Translations under genes and position numbers: made by a program
DNA from: Gordonia hankookensis
Lineage (GTDB): Bacteria > Actinomycetota > Actinomycetes > Mycobacteriales > Mycobacteriaceae
Direction: 5' to 3'
Assembly: GCF_014673215.1 (NCBI RefSeq)
Contig: NZ_JACWMS010000004.1
Span: forward strand, 372,001 to 436,000
DNA length: 64,000 bases
The notes under the pieces: generated by a model
Databases searched by the model: none
What the model was told of the DNA's origin: nothing
Seen by the model: the letters and a program-made list of their open reading frames with translations, nothing else
Part shown: in pieces, positions 1-7,328 of the stretch
Layout of the letters: each line of letters opens with the position of its first letter
Position numbering within the stretch: position 1 is the first letter of the stretch

Positions 1-272
1 TCGCGACCTTCAACGCCGAGTTCCGGGAGTTGCGGCACCAGCATCGGGCCCAGTGGATCGACCGGACGGCTGCGGCCATCAGGCGATGGCAGGACGAGGG
101 CCGTGCGCGGGCCGCGCTCGACCCCACCATGGCTGCGCGGGCGATGGCGGCGATGGTCGATCACAGCCTGTACCTGTGGCTGGTCCAGGGCGAGGACGCC
201 GACGAGACGAAGTTGCTCGACACCCTCGACCAGATGTGTTTGGGCGCATTGGGTCTCGACAACCGAGGATAG
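1..272 (+). CDS. TetR-family transcriptional regulator, C-terminal part (5' end outside window)
   Basis: The frame enters at base 3 and runs 89 codons to TAG at 270-272, so only the C-terminal ligand-binding half is present and the DNA-binding helix-turn-helix lies upstream of the window. The visible part is Arg/Ala-rich and all-helical, with the pattern MVDHSLYLWLVQG followed by an acidic stretch and LLDTLDQMCLGALGL, as in the last two helices of TetR proteins acting on lipid or xenobiotic catabolism genes. It lies 41 bases before a SnoaL-like gene and an acyl-CoA dehydrogenase on the same strand, so local control of that operon is likely but not shown. The family call rests on the C-terminal half alone. 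Confidence 0.6.
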   Translation, partial: ATFNAEFRELRHQHRAQWIDRTAAAIRRWQDEGRARAALDPTMAARAMAAMVDHSLYLWLVQGEDADETKLLDTLDQMCLGALGLDNRG

Positions 273-313
273 GGTCGGCCGGCATGGCGGCCCGAGATTG
301 AACGGGGAGATCG

Positions 314-715
314 ATGACGATCGAGGAGCTCGCGGATCGCTTCTTCATGGCAATCGAGGCCGGTGACGGCGGTACGGTGCGCGCGATGTACGCCGACGAC
401 GCGGTGATCTGGCACAACGAGGATCGGACCACGCAGACCGTCGACGAGAATCTCCGAGTGCTCCGATGGCTCTCCCGGACGGTCGCCGCGCTGCGATACC
501 GCGACATCCACCGCATCGTCCACGACGGCGGATTCGTCCAGCAGCACGTGCTGACCGGTGTCCTCACCGACGGCACCGAGCTCTCGATCCCGGCAGCTCT
601 GTTCGTCACCGTCACCGATGGCATGATCTGCCGCATCGACGAATACGCCGATTCGGCGCACCTCGGCCCTCTGTATGCCATCGCGGCCCGAGGCCGCGCG
701 GCCAGGATGCAATGA
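314..715 (+). CDS. SnoaL-like / NTF2-fold protein (ketosteroid isomerase-like)
   Basis: A 133-residue protein with the size and layout of the SnoaL/NTF2-like cone fold: an N-terminal helix (EELADRFFMAIEAGD), then RAMYADDAVIWHNED, where an Asp and a His sit at the usual pocket mouth, and a C-terminal sheet ending in ICRIDEYADSAHLGPL. Family members are small isomerases, cyclases or hydratases on steroid, polyketide or acyl substrates, and many have no known activity. The ATG is preceded by GGGGAG at 303-308. It is followed after 25 bases by an acyl-CoA dehydrogenase and then an APH-type kinase, so a role on a CoA-linked intermediate of the same route is a reasonable inference. The substrate cannot be read from sequence. 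Confidence 0.75.
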   Translation: MTIEELADRFFMAIEAGDGGTVRAMYADDAVIWHNEDRTTQTVDENLRVLRWLSRTVAALRYRDIHRIVHDGGFVQQHVLTGVLTDGTELSIPAALFVTVTDGMICRIDEYADSAHLGPLYAIAARGRAARMQ

Positions 716-740
716 CCGACTGCTATCAGAAAGAGCACAC

Positions 741-1934
741 ATGACCGATCCGGCGACCTCCGTATCCGGCGACGACCTGACCCGACTCTGTGCTCGCATG
801 CGCACATTCATCGACGACGAGGTGATCCCCCGCGAGCGCGAACTGACTGGTGAAGACGACGCCTCCACCAAGGTTCTCGACGAATTGCGCTCGTGCGCCA
901 AGGAACTCGGCCTGTGGGCCCTCGGTCACCCGTCGGAGGTTGGCGGCGGTGGTGTGCCGTTCATGGACTTCGTCTACCTGAACGAGATCATCGGACGATC
1001 AGAGTTCGGTCAGCTCGCGGTCGGATCGGTGACCATGCAGGACACCATCATGCTGCACAAGCACGGCACGGAGGAACAGCAGCGCAGGTGGATCCCCGGC
1101 ATGGTCGCCGGCGACCTGCTGCCGTCGGTGGGCCTCACCGAGCCCGAGGTCGCAGGCTCCGATCCGACGCTGATCGCGACCCGCGCGGAGCTCGACGGCG
1201 AGACCTGGGTGATCAACGGCCACAAGTGGTTCACCACCGGCGTGAACCGCGCGGCGTATTGTTCTGTGTTCGCGCGGACCGAGGACGACTCGGTGCCCCG
1301 GCATTCGCGGATCAGTTCGATCATCGTGCCGACCGACACCCCGGGGTTCGAGATCGTCCGCGCGATCCCCACGATGGGTCATGACCCGAGTGACCACTTC
1401 GAAGTCCGTCTGACCGATGTCCGGGTTCCCCGGGAGAATCTTCTCGGCGAACGGGGTAAGGGCTTCGTGATCGCGCAGGACCGGCTCGGTCCGGGCCGGA
1501 TCTTCCACTGCATGCGATGGCTCGGCCAAGCCCAGCGTGCATACGAATTGATGTGTGAGCGAGCCAATTCCCGCTTCGTCCACGGTTCATTGCTGGCCGA
1601 GAAGGGCGAGGTCCACCGATACATATCCGAGTCGGCGGCGGAGATCCAGGCGGCCCGCCTGATGACCCTCGACGCCGCCAGGGTGATGGACACCGGCGAC
1701 GATGCGCGCGTTCAGATCGGCCTGATCAAGTTCTGGGGTGCACGGATGCTCCACAACGTGATCGACCGCTCGATCCAGGTGCACGGTGCTCTCGGGCTGA
1801 CCGCCGACACCCCACTGGAGCGGATGTACCGACAGGCCCGCTATGCGCGTGTCTACGACGGTCCGGATGAGGTGCATCGAATGTCGACCGCACGCCGGTT
1901 GCTCCGCGATCCCGACGCCGCGCCGTGGCGGTGA
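741..1934 (+). CDS. acyl-CoA dehydrogenase family protein (ACAD10/11-like branch)
   Basis: This 397-residue flavoprotein has the full acyl-CoA dehydrogenase layout: an N-terminal helical domain (LGLWALGHPSEVGGGG), a middle beta domain with the FAD/substrate motif VGLTEPEVAGSD and WVINGHKWFTTG, and a C-terminal helical domain ending in IQVHGALGLT and ARVYDGPDEVH. The position of the usual catalytic Glu is Asp (about D373) in YDGPDEVH, as in the ACAD10/11-type branch rather than classical medium-chain enzymes. The ATG at 741 is chosen over an upstream in-frame start inside the previous gene because family similarity begins here. The stop overlaps the GTG of the APH-type kinase, so the two are translationally coupled. 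In ACAD10/11 and the bacterial LvaA/LvaC pair, such a kinase and dehydrogenase jointly process 4-hydroxyacyl-CoA. Confidence 0.88.
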   Translation: MTDPATSVSGDDLTRLCARMRTFIDDEVIPRERELTGEDDASTKVLDELRSCAKELGLWALGHPSEVGGGGVPFMDFVYLNEIIGRSEFGQLAVGSVTMQDTIMLHKHGTEEQQRRWIPGMVAGDLLPSVGLTEPEVAGSDPTLIATRAELDGETWVINGHKWFTTGVNRAAYCSVFARTEDDSVPRHSRISSIIVPTDTPGFEIVRAIPTMGHDPSDHFEVRLTDVRVPRENLLGERGKGFVIAQDRLGPGRIFHCMRWLGQAQRAYELMCERANSRFVHGSLLAEKGEVHRYISESAAEIQAARLMTLDAARVMDTGDDARVQIGLIKFWGARMLHNVIDRSIQVHGALGLTADTPLERMYRQARYARVYDGPDEVHRMSTARRLLRDPDAAPWR

Positions 1935-3313
1935 CCACGATGAGCGACAGCAGCGAGGCGCTTGCCGCCGGGATCGGGGCCGTGCTGGGGGAGGCCACCG
2001 GTGCGGAGGTCGTCGTCGACGACGTTCGCCGGCTCACCGGTGGCGCCAGTCGTGAGACCTGGGCGGCGCGCACCCACTCCGATGACGGGGAGCGCACGGT
2101 GGTGCTCCGGCGTGACCCGCCCGGTCATGGCGAACCGGCCCGGATGCGAGCCGAGGCCGCCTGTCTGAGAGCAGCGGCCGACGCGGGCGTACCCGTGCCC
2201 AGATTGATCGCGGCGGGCGACGACGCGCCGGGGATCGACGCCCCCTATCTCGTGACCGACATGGTCGAGGGCGAGGCCATCGCCCGCAAGATCCAGCGGG
2301 ACGAGGCGTTCGCCGGCGTTCGTGTCCACCTCGCCCGGGACATGGGCCGGGTGCTGGGGTTGATCCATCGCACTCCGACCGGCACGCTCGAGATGCTCGA
2401 TGACCGCGATCCGGTCGACCTCATCGAGGCGATCTACCACGACGTCGACTATCCGCGTCCCGCCGTCGAGACCGGCCTGCGATGGCTTCGTGACCACCGG
2501 CCCGACCGTAGGCCGAATACCTTGGTGCACGGCGACTTCCGCATGGGCAACCTCCTGATCGACAACTCGGGTATCCGTGGGGTCCTGGATTGGGAGCTCG
2601 CGCATCTCGGCGATCCCATCGAGGATCTGGGGTGGCTGTGCGTGCGCGCCTGGCGCTTCGGCCAATCGGCGCCGGTGGCCGGGATCGGCTCACGCGAGGA
2701 CCTGCTGGACGGCTATCGCGACATCACCGGGGATCGCCCCGACCCCGACGAGCTGCACTGGTGGGAGGTGTTCGGAACACTTCGGTGGTTGGTGCTCAGT
2801 CGATTTCAGGCCTTCCGGCACCTCGGGGGCGGCGAACACTCGCTGGAACTGGCGGCCGTCGGTCGTCGGGTGTGTGAATCGGAGTACGACCTGTTGCTCG
2901 CGTTGGATCTGCTCGATGACATCAGTCACGACCCGGAGGTGAGGGCCGAGGACAGCCGGGTGCACGATCGGCCCGCGCTGACCGAGGTCCTCGACCTGGT
3001 TTCCGAGACGCTCCGCACCGATGTGCTGGGAGCGCTGCCATCAGAGCGCGGGCGGGAGAAGTACCTGCTCAAGATCTGTCTGAATCTGCTCGGCATGGTC
3101 GATCGCGAGATCGGCAGCGGCGCAGATCAAGTCGCCGTCACGGACGGCCTGACCGCATTGGGTTTCGCCGACGAGGTGTCGCTCGCACAGGCGATCCGCG
3201 CCGGAGACGTCGATCCGGCGACCGCTGATGTCCGGCACGCGATGTCAGCCGCGGTGCTCGCTCGCCTTCGGGTCGCGAATCCCCGTCATGTGGTTGCTTC
3301 GAGGAATCGATGA
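1931..3313 (+). CDS. phosphotransferase family protein (APH-like kinase with C-terminal DUF6285-type region)
   Basis: About 460 residues. The N-terminal 330 residues form an aminoglycoside-phosphotransferase/choline-kinase-like fold: an ATP-grip beta sheet (RETWAAR, TVVLRRDPPG), the catalytic loop HGDFRMGNLL with H200 and the following Asp/Asn, and the metal-binding VLDWELAHLGDP with D220. The last 120 residues (LTEVLDLVSETLRTDVL, EKYLLKICLNLLGMVDREI) match the helical tail found after such kinases in actinobacteria. The GTG at 1931 overlaps the dehydrogenase stop by four bases; GTG 1925 and ATG 1940 are alternatives. The pairing suggests ATP-dependent phosphorylation of a hydroxyacyl-CoA rather than drug resistance. 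The gene ends 14 bases from a convergent small gene. Confidence 0.82.
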   Translation: MTTMSDSSEALAAGIGAVLGEATGAEVVVDDVRRLTGGASRETWAARTHSDDGERTVVLRRDPPGHGEPARMRAEAACLRAAADAGVPVPRLIAAGDDAPGIDAPYLVTDMVEGEAIARKIQRDEAFAGVRVHLARDMGRVLGLIHRTPTGTLEMLDDRDPVDLIEAIYHDVDYPRPAVETGLRWLRDHRPDRRPNTLVHGDFRMGNLLIDNSGIRGVLDWELAHLGDPIEDLGWLCVRAWRFGQSAPVAGIGSREDLLDGYRDITGDRPDPDELHWWEVFGTLRWLVLSRFQAFRHLGGGEHSLELAAVGRRVCESEYDLLLALDLLDDISHDPEVRAEDSRVHDRPALTEVLDLVSETLRTDVLGALPSERGREKYLLKICLNLLGMVDREIGSGADQVAVTDGLTALGFADEVSLAQAIRAGDVDPATADVRHAMSAAVLARLRVANPRHVVASRNR

Positions 3314-3326
3314 GGTCCACCAGGGC

Positions 3327-3593
3327 CTAGGCCGATCCGGCCCAGCGTGCGATCAGATCGCGAATGCGTTGCTCGGTGAAGAGGTCGGCCCCGGTGTCCG
3401 GGTCGATGTACGGCGAGGCATCTGCCGCGACGATCACCCGGTACCGATCGGGATTGTCGAGGTGGTGTACGACTCCGCCGATTTCCACCCGTGCGGTCCG
3501 GCCGGGCGTCGTGACATGGAAACCGTGCGGCCGCGTGAGCGCGTTCAGTTCCTCGATCTTGGAATGTGATGGACCCGGGACCTGAAAGCTCAC
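3327..3593 (-). CDS. small conserved actinobacterial protein of unknown function
   Basis: An 88-residue soluble protein starting at GTG with a strong ribosome site (GAGGAGG, eight bases upstream on the minus strand). I do not recognise a family. It is a mixed alpha/beta sequence with two predicted strands (GFHVTTPGR, RYRVIVAAD) and a C-terminal helix (TEQRIRDLIARW), no signal peptide and no membrane segment. Composition matches the core genome. It converges with the APH-type kinase (14-base gap) and lies downstream of the minus-strand tRNA transcript, separated from it by an intrinsic terminator. The good ribosome site makes it a real gene; the function is unknown. Confidence 0.6.
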   Translation of the reverse strand: MSFQVPGPSHSKIEELNALTRPHGFHVTTPGRTARVEIGGVVHHLDNPDRYRVIVAADASPYIDPDTGADLFTEQRIRDLIARWAGSA

Positions 3594-3689
3594 AATGCGA
3601 CCTCCTCGGCGTCGACGATCGTTCCCACTGTCTCAGGGTAGGGCGGCGACGGGAGAAGGCGGACGACCCGCATGGCGCGGGTCATCCAC

Positions 3690-3722
3690 AACAACAAGAA
3701 AGGCACCCTCGGAAGGGTGCCT
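3690..3722 (-). terminator. intrinsic terminator of the tRNA-Gly-Cys-Val transcript
   Basis: Arms GGCACCCT (3702-3709) and AGGGTGCC (3714-3721) form a perfect 8-bp stem with a four-base loop. Read on the minus strand the stem is followed by TTTCTTGTTGTTG, a T-rich tail rare in this high-GC DNA. It lies 16 bases after the encoded CCA of tRNA-Val(GAC), where the minus-strand tRNA transcript should end. A second hairpin (GACCCGC with GCGGGTC, about 3664-3683) follows. Confidence 0.8.
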
Positions 3723-3737
3723 GACCTGCGATGACAG

Positions 3738-3812
3738 TGGTGCGCGATACTGGGATTGAACCAGTGACCTCTTCCGTGTCAGGGAAGCGCTCTCCCACTG
3801 AGCTAATCGCGC
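3738..3812 (-). tRNA. tRNA-Val (anticodon GAC)
   Basis: The minus strand folds as a complete cloverleaf: acceptor GCGCGAT pairs with ATCGCGC, the D arm contains AGCTCAGTGGGAGAGC, the anticodon stem CTTCC/GGAAG encloses the loop with GAC, and the T arm carries GGTTCAATCCC. The discriminator is A and a CCA end is encoded (3740-3738). It is the last of three minus-strand tRNA genes. Confidence 0.95.
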
Positions 3813-3834
3813 GAGACTATGAAGTTGGAGATCT

Positions 3835-3908
3835 TGGAGGCGGCGACGGGAATCGAACCCGTGTGCACGGCTTTGCAGGCCGTTGCCTCACCACTCGGCC
3901 ACACCGCC
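3835..3908 (-). tRNA. tRNA-Cys (anticodon GCA)
   Basis: The minus strand gives acceptor GGCGGTG pairing with CGCCGCC (one G-T pair), anticodon stem ACGGC/GCCGT with the loop CTGCAAA (anticodon GCA), and a T arm with GGTTCGATTCC. The discriminator is T, as expected for tRNA-Cys, and CCA is encoded at 3837-3835. It sits between tRNA-Gly and tRNA-Val in the same transcript. Confidence 0.95.
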
Positions 3909-3932
3909 AATTGCGAGAGGACTCGCTCGCCG

Positions 3933-4005
3933 AGCGGATGACGGGATTCGAACCCGCGACCCTCACCTTGGCAAGGTGATGCGCTACCAGCTGCGCTACA
4001 TCCGC
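3933..4005 (-). tRNA. tRNA-Gly (anticodon GCC)
   Basis: The minus strand gives acceptor GCGGATG with CATCCGC, anticodon stem TCACC/GGTGA with the loop TTGCCAA (anticodon GCC), and T arm GGTTCGAATCC. The discriminator is T, usual for bacterial tRNA-Gly. Unlike its two neighbours, CCA is not encoded. It is first in the three-tRNA transcript. Confidence 0.95.
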
Positions 4006-4057
4006 ATGGTCGGGAGCTGATCTTGTGGATCTTTTGTTGCTCTCGACGCGAAGCAGA

Positions 4058-4063
4058 ACACTA
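4058..4063 (-). promoter_or_regulatory. candidate -10 element for the minus-strand tRNA transcript
   Basis: TAGTGT on the minus strand fits the actinobacterial -10 consensus TANNNT and lies about 50 bases before tRNA-Gly, a usual leader length for tRNA precursors. No convincing -35 hexamer is visible, so this is tentative. Confidence 0.35.
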
Positions 4064-4151
4064 TCGGACCACTCCGCACCTAGCCAAATCGCCTGGTCAG
4101 CGCGTCGCGTCACGACGGTGAAACATGACGACACGACAACCGGGTGGGGAT

Positions 4152-4181
4152 TTGGGTTCCACGCGCCAATCCGTGTAATCT
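4152..4181 (+). promoter_or_regulatory. candidate promoter of tRNA-Val(CAC)
   Basis: TTGGGT (4152-4157) and TAATCT (4176-4181) are spaced by 18 bases and lie about 36 bases before the tRNA start. Both hexamers are close to the housekeeping sigma consensus, in an A/T-richer patch compared with the surroundings. Confidence 0.5.
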
Positions 4182-4217
4182 TCCTCCTCGTGCACCGGCG
4201 CCGAGCGCGCCGAGCGC

Positions 4218-4289
4218 GGTCCCGTGGCTCAGTGGAAGAGCGTCCCGTTCACACCGGGAAGGTCGCTGGTTCGATCCCAGCCGGGACCA
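4218..4289 (+). tRNA. tRNA-Val (anticodon CAC)
   Basis: A plus-strand cloverleaf: acceptor GGTCCCG with CGGGACC, D arm TGGCTCAGTGGAAGAGC, anticodon stem TCCCG/CGGGA around TTCACAC (anticodon CAC), and T arm GGTTCGATCC. The discriminator is A; the following bases are CAA, so CCA is added after transcription. It is the last core-like element before the atypical segment 4290-7330, making its 3' end the natural place to look for an integration site. Confidence 0.95.
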
Positions 4290-4414
4290 CAAGGTCAGAG
4301 CGTTTTTCGAGGTCACCGGGCCACTAGCGGGCCACCAACCCGGCGAAGGTGCTTCGGAGATCACCACGGTCGGGGAGTCGCGGAGCCTGAATCGGCATGT
4401 GACACGATTCAGCG

Positions 4415-4966
4415 GTGGAAGTTGTCGCAGTAGTCATTTCAGCTCTTTCACTACTGGTCGCCGGCCTCGGCACCTACCAGGCGAACAAGCGCGCCAACGA
4501 CGCCCTTGCTGCCTCACATAAGGCGGCGGCGGACGCTCGGTGGTCTGCTGTCCAGGAGGCCGTGCAACGACTCATCGGATTTGACCCCGCCGCTGAGCCA
4601 GTCGGGGAGCGACTGCAAAACCTGCGGATCGCGATGATCAGCCTCGTTGATCAGCTGGAAGGCTGGGACGGCATCGACGCGTGGCTCGACGCCGAACGAA
4701 CCCTGGGCGCGACGCTGGCCGATCAAGTGCTGGCTGCCTCCAGGTCAGACGACACAGTGGAGCAGCGAGTGAGGAACCTCGACCCGCTGATGAGTTGGGC
4801 GCACGTCCTGAGTCAGAACCTCCGCCGATTCCGATCGACCGGTCACAACGCCGCCGCTCCCGCTGCCCTCCGGGCAAACGCGGAAGAGTTTGTCAGAGCT
4901 GTCTGCGAACAGAATGGCTGGGGTCCACCGCCCTCGACCAACCCTCGGATTCAGCCCCTGAGCTAG
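4415..4966 (+). CDS. membrane-anchored protein of unknown function
   Basis: A 183-residue protein starting at GTG 4415, with one N-terminal membrane segment (residues 2-23, VVAVVISALSLLVAGLGTYQ) followed by an Ala-rich helical soluble part (ANDALAASHKAAADARW) and a helix-rich C-terminal domain ending in GWGPPPST. No lipobox is present, so it should be a signal-anchored protein; orientation is not certain. No ribosome site is seen. CACGAT lies six bases upstream of the GTG and could serve a leaderless transcript. It is the first gene after tRNA-Val(CAC) in the atypical segment. I recognise no family; the single anchor plus helical domain is only a general architecture. Confidence 0.6.
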   Translation: MEVVAVVISALSLLVAGLGTYQANKRANDALAASHKAAADARWSAVQEAVQRLIGFDPAAEPVGERLQNLRIAMISLVDQLEGWDGIDAWLDAERTLGATLADQVLAASRSDDTVEQRVRNLDPLMSWAHVLSQNLRRFRSTGHNAAAPAALRANAEEFVRAVCEQNGWGPPPSTNPRIQPLS

Positions 4967-5092
4967 CCAACACGCAACCTTAGGGGCTCTACGTCCCTGG
5001 GCTTGGTGGAGTTCTAGCGGGGCGAAATGCAGGCGCGCGAACATTGGAACCTGGCTGCTGCCGGTTCGGAGAATAGTTAGGAGAGGCACGCG

Positions 5093-5416
5093 ATGGATGA
5101 CGAATTGCAGGTAGCGGAGGGAGCAGGCTGGATCCCGATGCCGGACTTCGGTCAGATCAACCCGCGACGCGACAACGTATCGGGCGGGCGCCATTACTTC
5201 ACCGCGAAGACCGACAACGGCGAGTACGCAAGGGCGGTGGGCGACTCGATCAGCGGCGGCCCGGAGACCTGGCACTACGAACTCGACATGCCGTTCTTGC
5301 TGGCGGACAGCGCCCTACGATGCGTCGAGGTGACAATCTCGCTACTGGTCGGCGGTCGCTATGCCGTGAAGTATCGCCCGGCGGACTGGCCCGGCGGGGA
5401 GACCGGGGGCTGGTAG
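5093..5416 (+). CDS. hypothetical protein, 107 residues
   Basis: A short soluble protein with a good ribosome site (TTAGGAGAGG, nine bases before ATG 5093). It contains GRHYFTAKTDNGEYARAVG and a strand-rich second half with WHYELDMPFLL and GGRYAVKYRPADWPGG. There is no signal peptide or membrane segment and no motif I recognise. Its last 58 bases overlap the 3' end of the convergent 309-residue gene, so the two transcripts could pair. The clear ribosome site and the different codon use from neighbours argue that it is real and possibly acquired. Confidence 0.5.
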   Translation: MDDELQVAEGAGWIPMPDFGQINPRRDNVSGGRHYFTAKTDNGEYARAVGDSISGGPETWHYELDMPFLLADSALRCVEVTISLLVGGRYAVKYRPADWPGGETGGW

Positions 5417-6288
5417 TCCCGTCTAGTCAAGTCATCCGCCGGATGGTCGCCTGCGTCGGCCTCGATGACCCGCTCGATCTCGTCGGACCCGATCAGCCCC
5501 GCCTCGTTGAGTACCTGGTGGACGGTTCGCCACTGAGTTGGGTCAAGCTCTTGTGAAGGGTCGGCGGGCATCGGCGGTGGGCCGTCCTCGCCCTCGGCGG
5601 GAGCCATGTAGACCTCGACCTTGCGGTCCACACTGGTCTTGGTAACCACCACCCTCTCGCTGAACACCTCCGAATCGATGGTGAGCAGTCCCTTGTCGAT
5701 CAGGCTCACGAGCATGATGTGGGTGGTGATCACGAGGTTGCAGATCCGCGCGATGCCGGGGGCGGCGGCATGGTAGCGGTCATCGATGCTGAGATCCTTG
5801 ATCACCAGGGATCGCGGCGTGGTGGCGTGGACCAGGTCGCCGTAGATCCAGGCGTACGTCAGCTTGCGGTCAGTGATCTGACCGCTGGCGGTTCCGACGA
5901 TGTACGCCTGCGCCTCGCCGTTGCCGTCGATGATGTTCTTCCACTCCTCGCGCCACCAGTCCAGGTCGATCTCCTCGTTGAGCGCGTCGGTGTCCACCAC
6001 CTGCTCAAGGGCATCAAGCACCTTGAGGCAGTAGATTGGTTCCTTGGCCAGGATCAGCGGACGCACCCGGCTGGCAAGCGATTCCATCGCCTCCTCGGGC
6101 GGGTACTCGATCTTTATCCGGTGGGATTCCTCGCCGGTCTTTACGTTGCGGGTCACAGAGATCTTCACGGTGCCGCCGTGAAGGCTCGACATCATCGCGG
6201 CCTGCTCACGGATCAGCGAGTGAGCCATGATGCGGCGGGATCGCAGCAAGAATCCCTCGATGATCGCCGACGCTGTGGGTTGTGCCAT
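5359..6288 (-). CDS. uncharacterised 309-residue cytoplasmic protein
   Basis: A soluble protein, ATG 6288 to TAG 5359-5361, mixed helix and strand. Visible parts are an N-terminal helical region (AIIEGFLLRSRRIMAHSL), a strand pair (GTVKISVTRNV, ESHRIKIEYPP), a Trp-rich acidic patch (EIDLDWWREEWKNI), a His-containing helix (RICNLVITTHIMLVSLIDKG) and a Pro-rich tail. I recognise no catalytic motif. There is no ribosome site: TAGAGT (6300-6295) lies six bases before the ATG, so the mRNA is probably leaderless. It is divergent from the 326-residue membrane protein across only 59 bases, which suggests a linked function. Codon use is typical of the atypical segment. Confidence 0.6.
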   Translation of the reverse strand: MAQPTASAIIEGFLLRSRRIMAHSLIREQAAMMSSLHGGTVKISVTRNVKTGEESHRIKIEYPPEEAMESLASRVRPLILAKEPIYCLKVLDALEQVVDTDALNEEIDLDWWREEWKNIIDGNGEAQAYIVGTASGQITDRKLTYAWIYGDLVHATTPRSLVIKDLSIDDRYHAAAPGIARICNLVITTHIMLVSLIDKGLLTIDSEVFSERVVVTKTSVDRKVEVYMAPAEGEDGPPPMPADPSQELDPTQWRTVHQVLNEAGLIGSDEIERVIEADAGDHPADDLTRRDYQPPVSPPGQSAGRYFTA

Positions 6289-6294
6289 GCCTGG

Positions 6295-6300
6295 ACTCTA
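6295..6300 (-). promoter_or_regulatory. leaderless -10 element for the 309-residue gene
   Basis: TAGAGT on the minus strand matches TANNNT and is separated by exactly six bases from the ATG at 6288. That places the transcription start at or next to the start codon, the standard arrangement of leaderless actinobacterial mRNAs. Confidence 0.55.
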
Positions 6301-6335
6301 GGTCCCGCATCCGACACCGTGTCGGTACCGGCGGC

Positions 6336-6341
6336 TAATGT
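6336..6341 (+). promoter_or_regulatory. leaderless -10 element for the 326-residue membrane protein gene
   Basis: TAATGT matches TANNNT and lies six bases before ATG 6348. With the minus-strand element at 6295-6300 it forms a divergent pair of leaderless promoters within 59 bases. Confidence 0.55.
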
Positions 6342-6347
6342 TCGCGC

Positions 6348-7328
6348 ATGCCGCAAATAGGTCCGCCATCACCTTCAAGCGCAAGCGACGGCCGGCACGA
6401 TCATCAGCAAGCCGAGCAACTCTTACAGAACATCATTCAACTCGCCGCCACGCTCGGTCCGATTGCTAAGAATCAGCGCCAAGCGCGGAATCAGACCCAA
6501 CCCAAGGATCGAAAGCAAAGGGACAGCGCGGGAACTTTCTGGCTGCTCGGCCTGATCCCGATCACGCTTGCGTGCCTGCATTTGGTCATTGTGAGCCGCG
6601 GTGACGCTGAGACGCTGCGGTCGCTAACAGAGAACCTGAACGTGACTGCCCTCGTGCTCTCCACAGTCTTGCCGCTGCTGACGAGTGCGATCACATGGGT
6701 GTATTTGTTCGTGCTGTTGGCCTCCCTGGGGCGTCGCTCGAATCCGAAACGCACAAAGCCATCCACGCTGCTGATCTGGGGCGCAATTGTCGCACTCATC
6801 GACGCGTTCGCCATGCCGTTGAAGTACATCGCGATCAACGCTGTGTTTCTTGGCGTTCTAGTTGGCATCTTCGGAATCGGCCTCGTGATCGCACTTGTCC
6901 GTCCTCAGACATTGGGGAAACGCGTGACGAACTGGGTAGGCAGACTGGGGAAGTGGTTTTCCGTCGCACTACTCACCGGTCCGGTGATTGTGTGGATGGC
7001 GTTATTAGGCGTATGGATGCCGCAGGAGCGGCTGACCATCGGGGCCACTCAGCTGTCGCCTGTATATGTTTTGTCGTCTGATGTTCGATGGACGAAGTAC
7101 ATGGACGCTGATCACAAAGTTCATCTGGTTCCCACGCAAGAGATTGCACGGCGGCAAATGGTCGGCAAGTCGCAATCCGTTTGGCATAAGACTCCAGTGG
7201 CGATATGGCATGGACAGCGTGTTGGTCATGTCCCTGACCCAGCTGTCCCTCGAGTACCGGCTACTACAGCCACCCAGGTCAATCCTCAGCCGTCACCTGC
7301 CACACCCAGCTCTGATAGGCCTGGGTGA
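6348..7328 (+). CDS. multi-pass membrane protein of unknown function
   Basis: 326 residues. A Gln-rich, charged cytoplasmic head of about 60 residues (HDHQQAEQLLQNIIQLA, NQRQARNQTQPKDRKQRD) is followed by about five membrane segments between residues 62 and 225 (for example FWLLGLIPITLACLHLVIV, LIWGAIVALIDAFAMPL, FLGVLVGIFGIGLVIALV) and a soluble C-terminal domain ending in a Pro/Thr-rich tail. I recognise no family. The gene carries at least three TTA codons (6423, 7002 and 7005), unusual in this genome, and is visibly A/T-richer than the core genes, pointing to transfer. It is divergent from the 309-residue gene with shared leaderless control. The paired membrane and soluble proteins could form a two-part system, which is speculative. 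Confidence 0.6.
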   Translation: MPQIGPPSPSSASDGRHDHQQAEQLLQNIIQLAATLGPIAKNQRQARNQTQPKDRKQRDSAGTFWLLGLIPITLACLHLVIVSRGDAETLRSLTENLNVTALVLSTVLPLLTSAITWVYLFVLLASLGRRSNPKRTKPSTLLIWGAIVALIDAFAMPLKYIAINAVFLGVLVGIFGIGLVIALVRPQTLGKRVTNWVGRLGKWFSVALLTGPVIVWMALLGVWMPQERLTIGATQLSPVYVLSSDVRWTKYMDADHKVHLVPTQEIARRQMVGKSQSVWHKTPVAIWHGQRVGHVPDPAVPRVPATTATQVNPQPSPATPSSDRPG

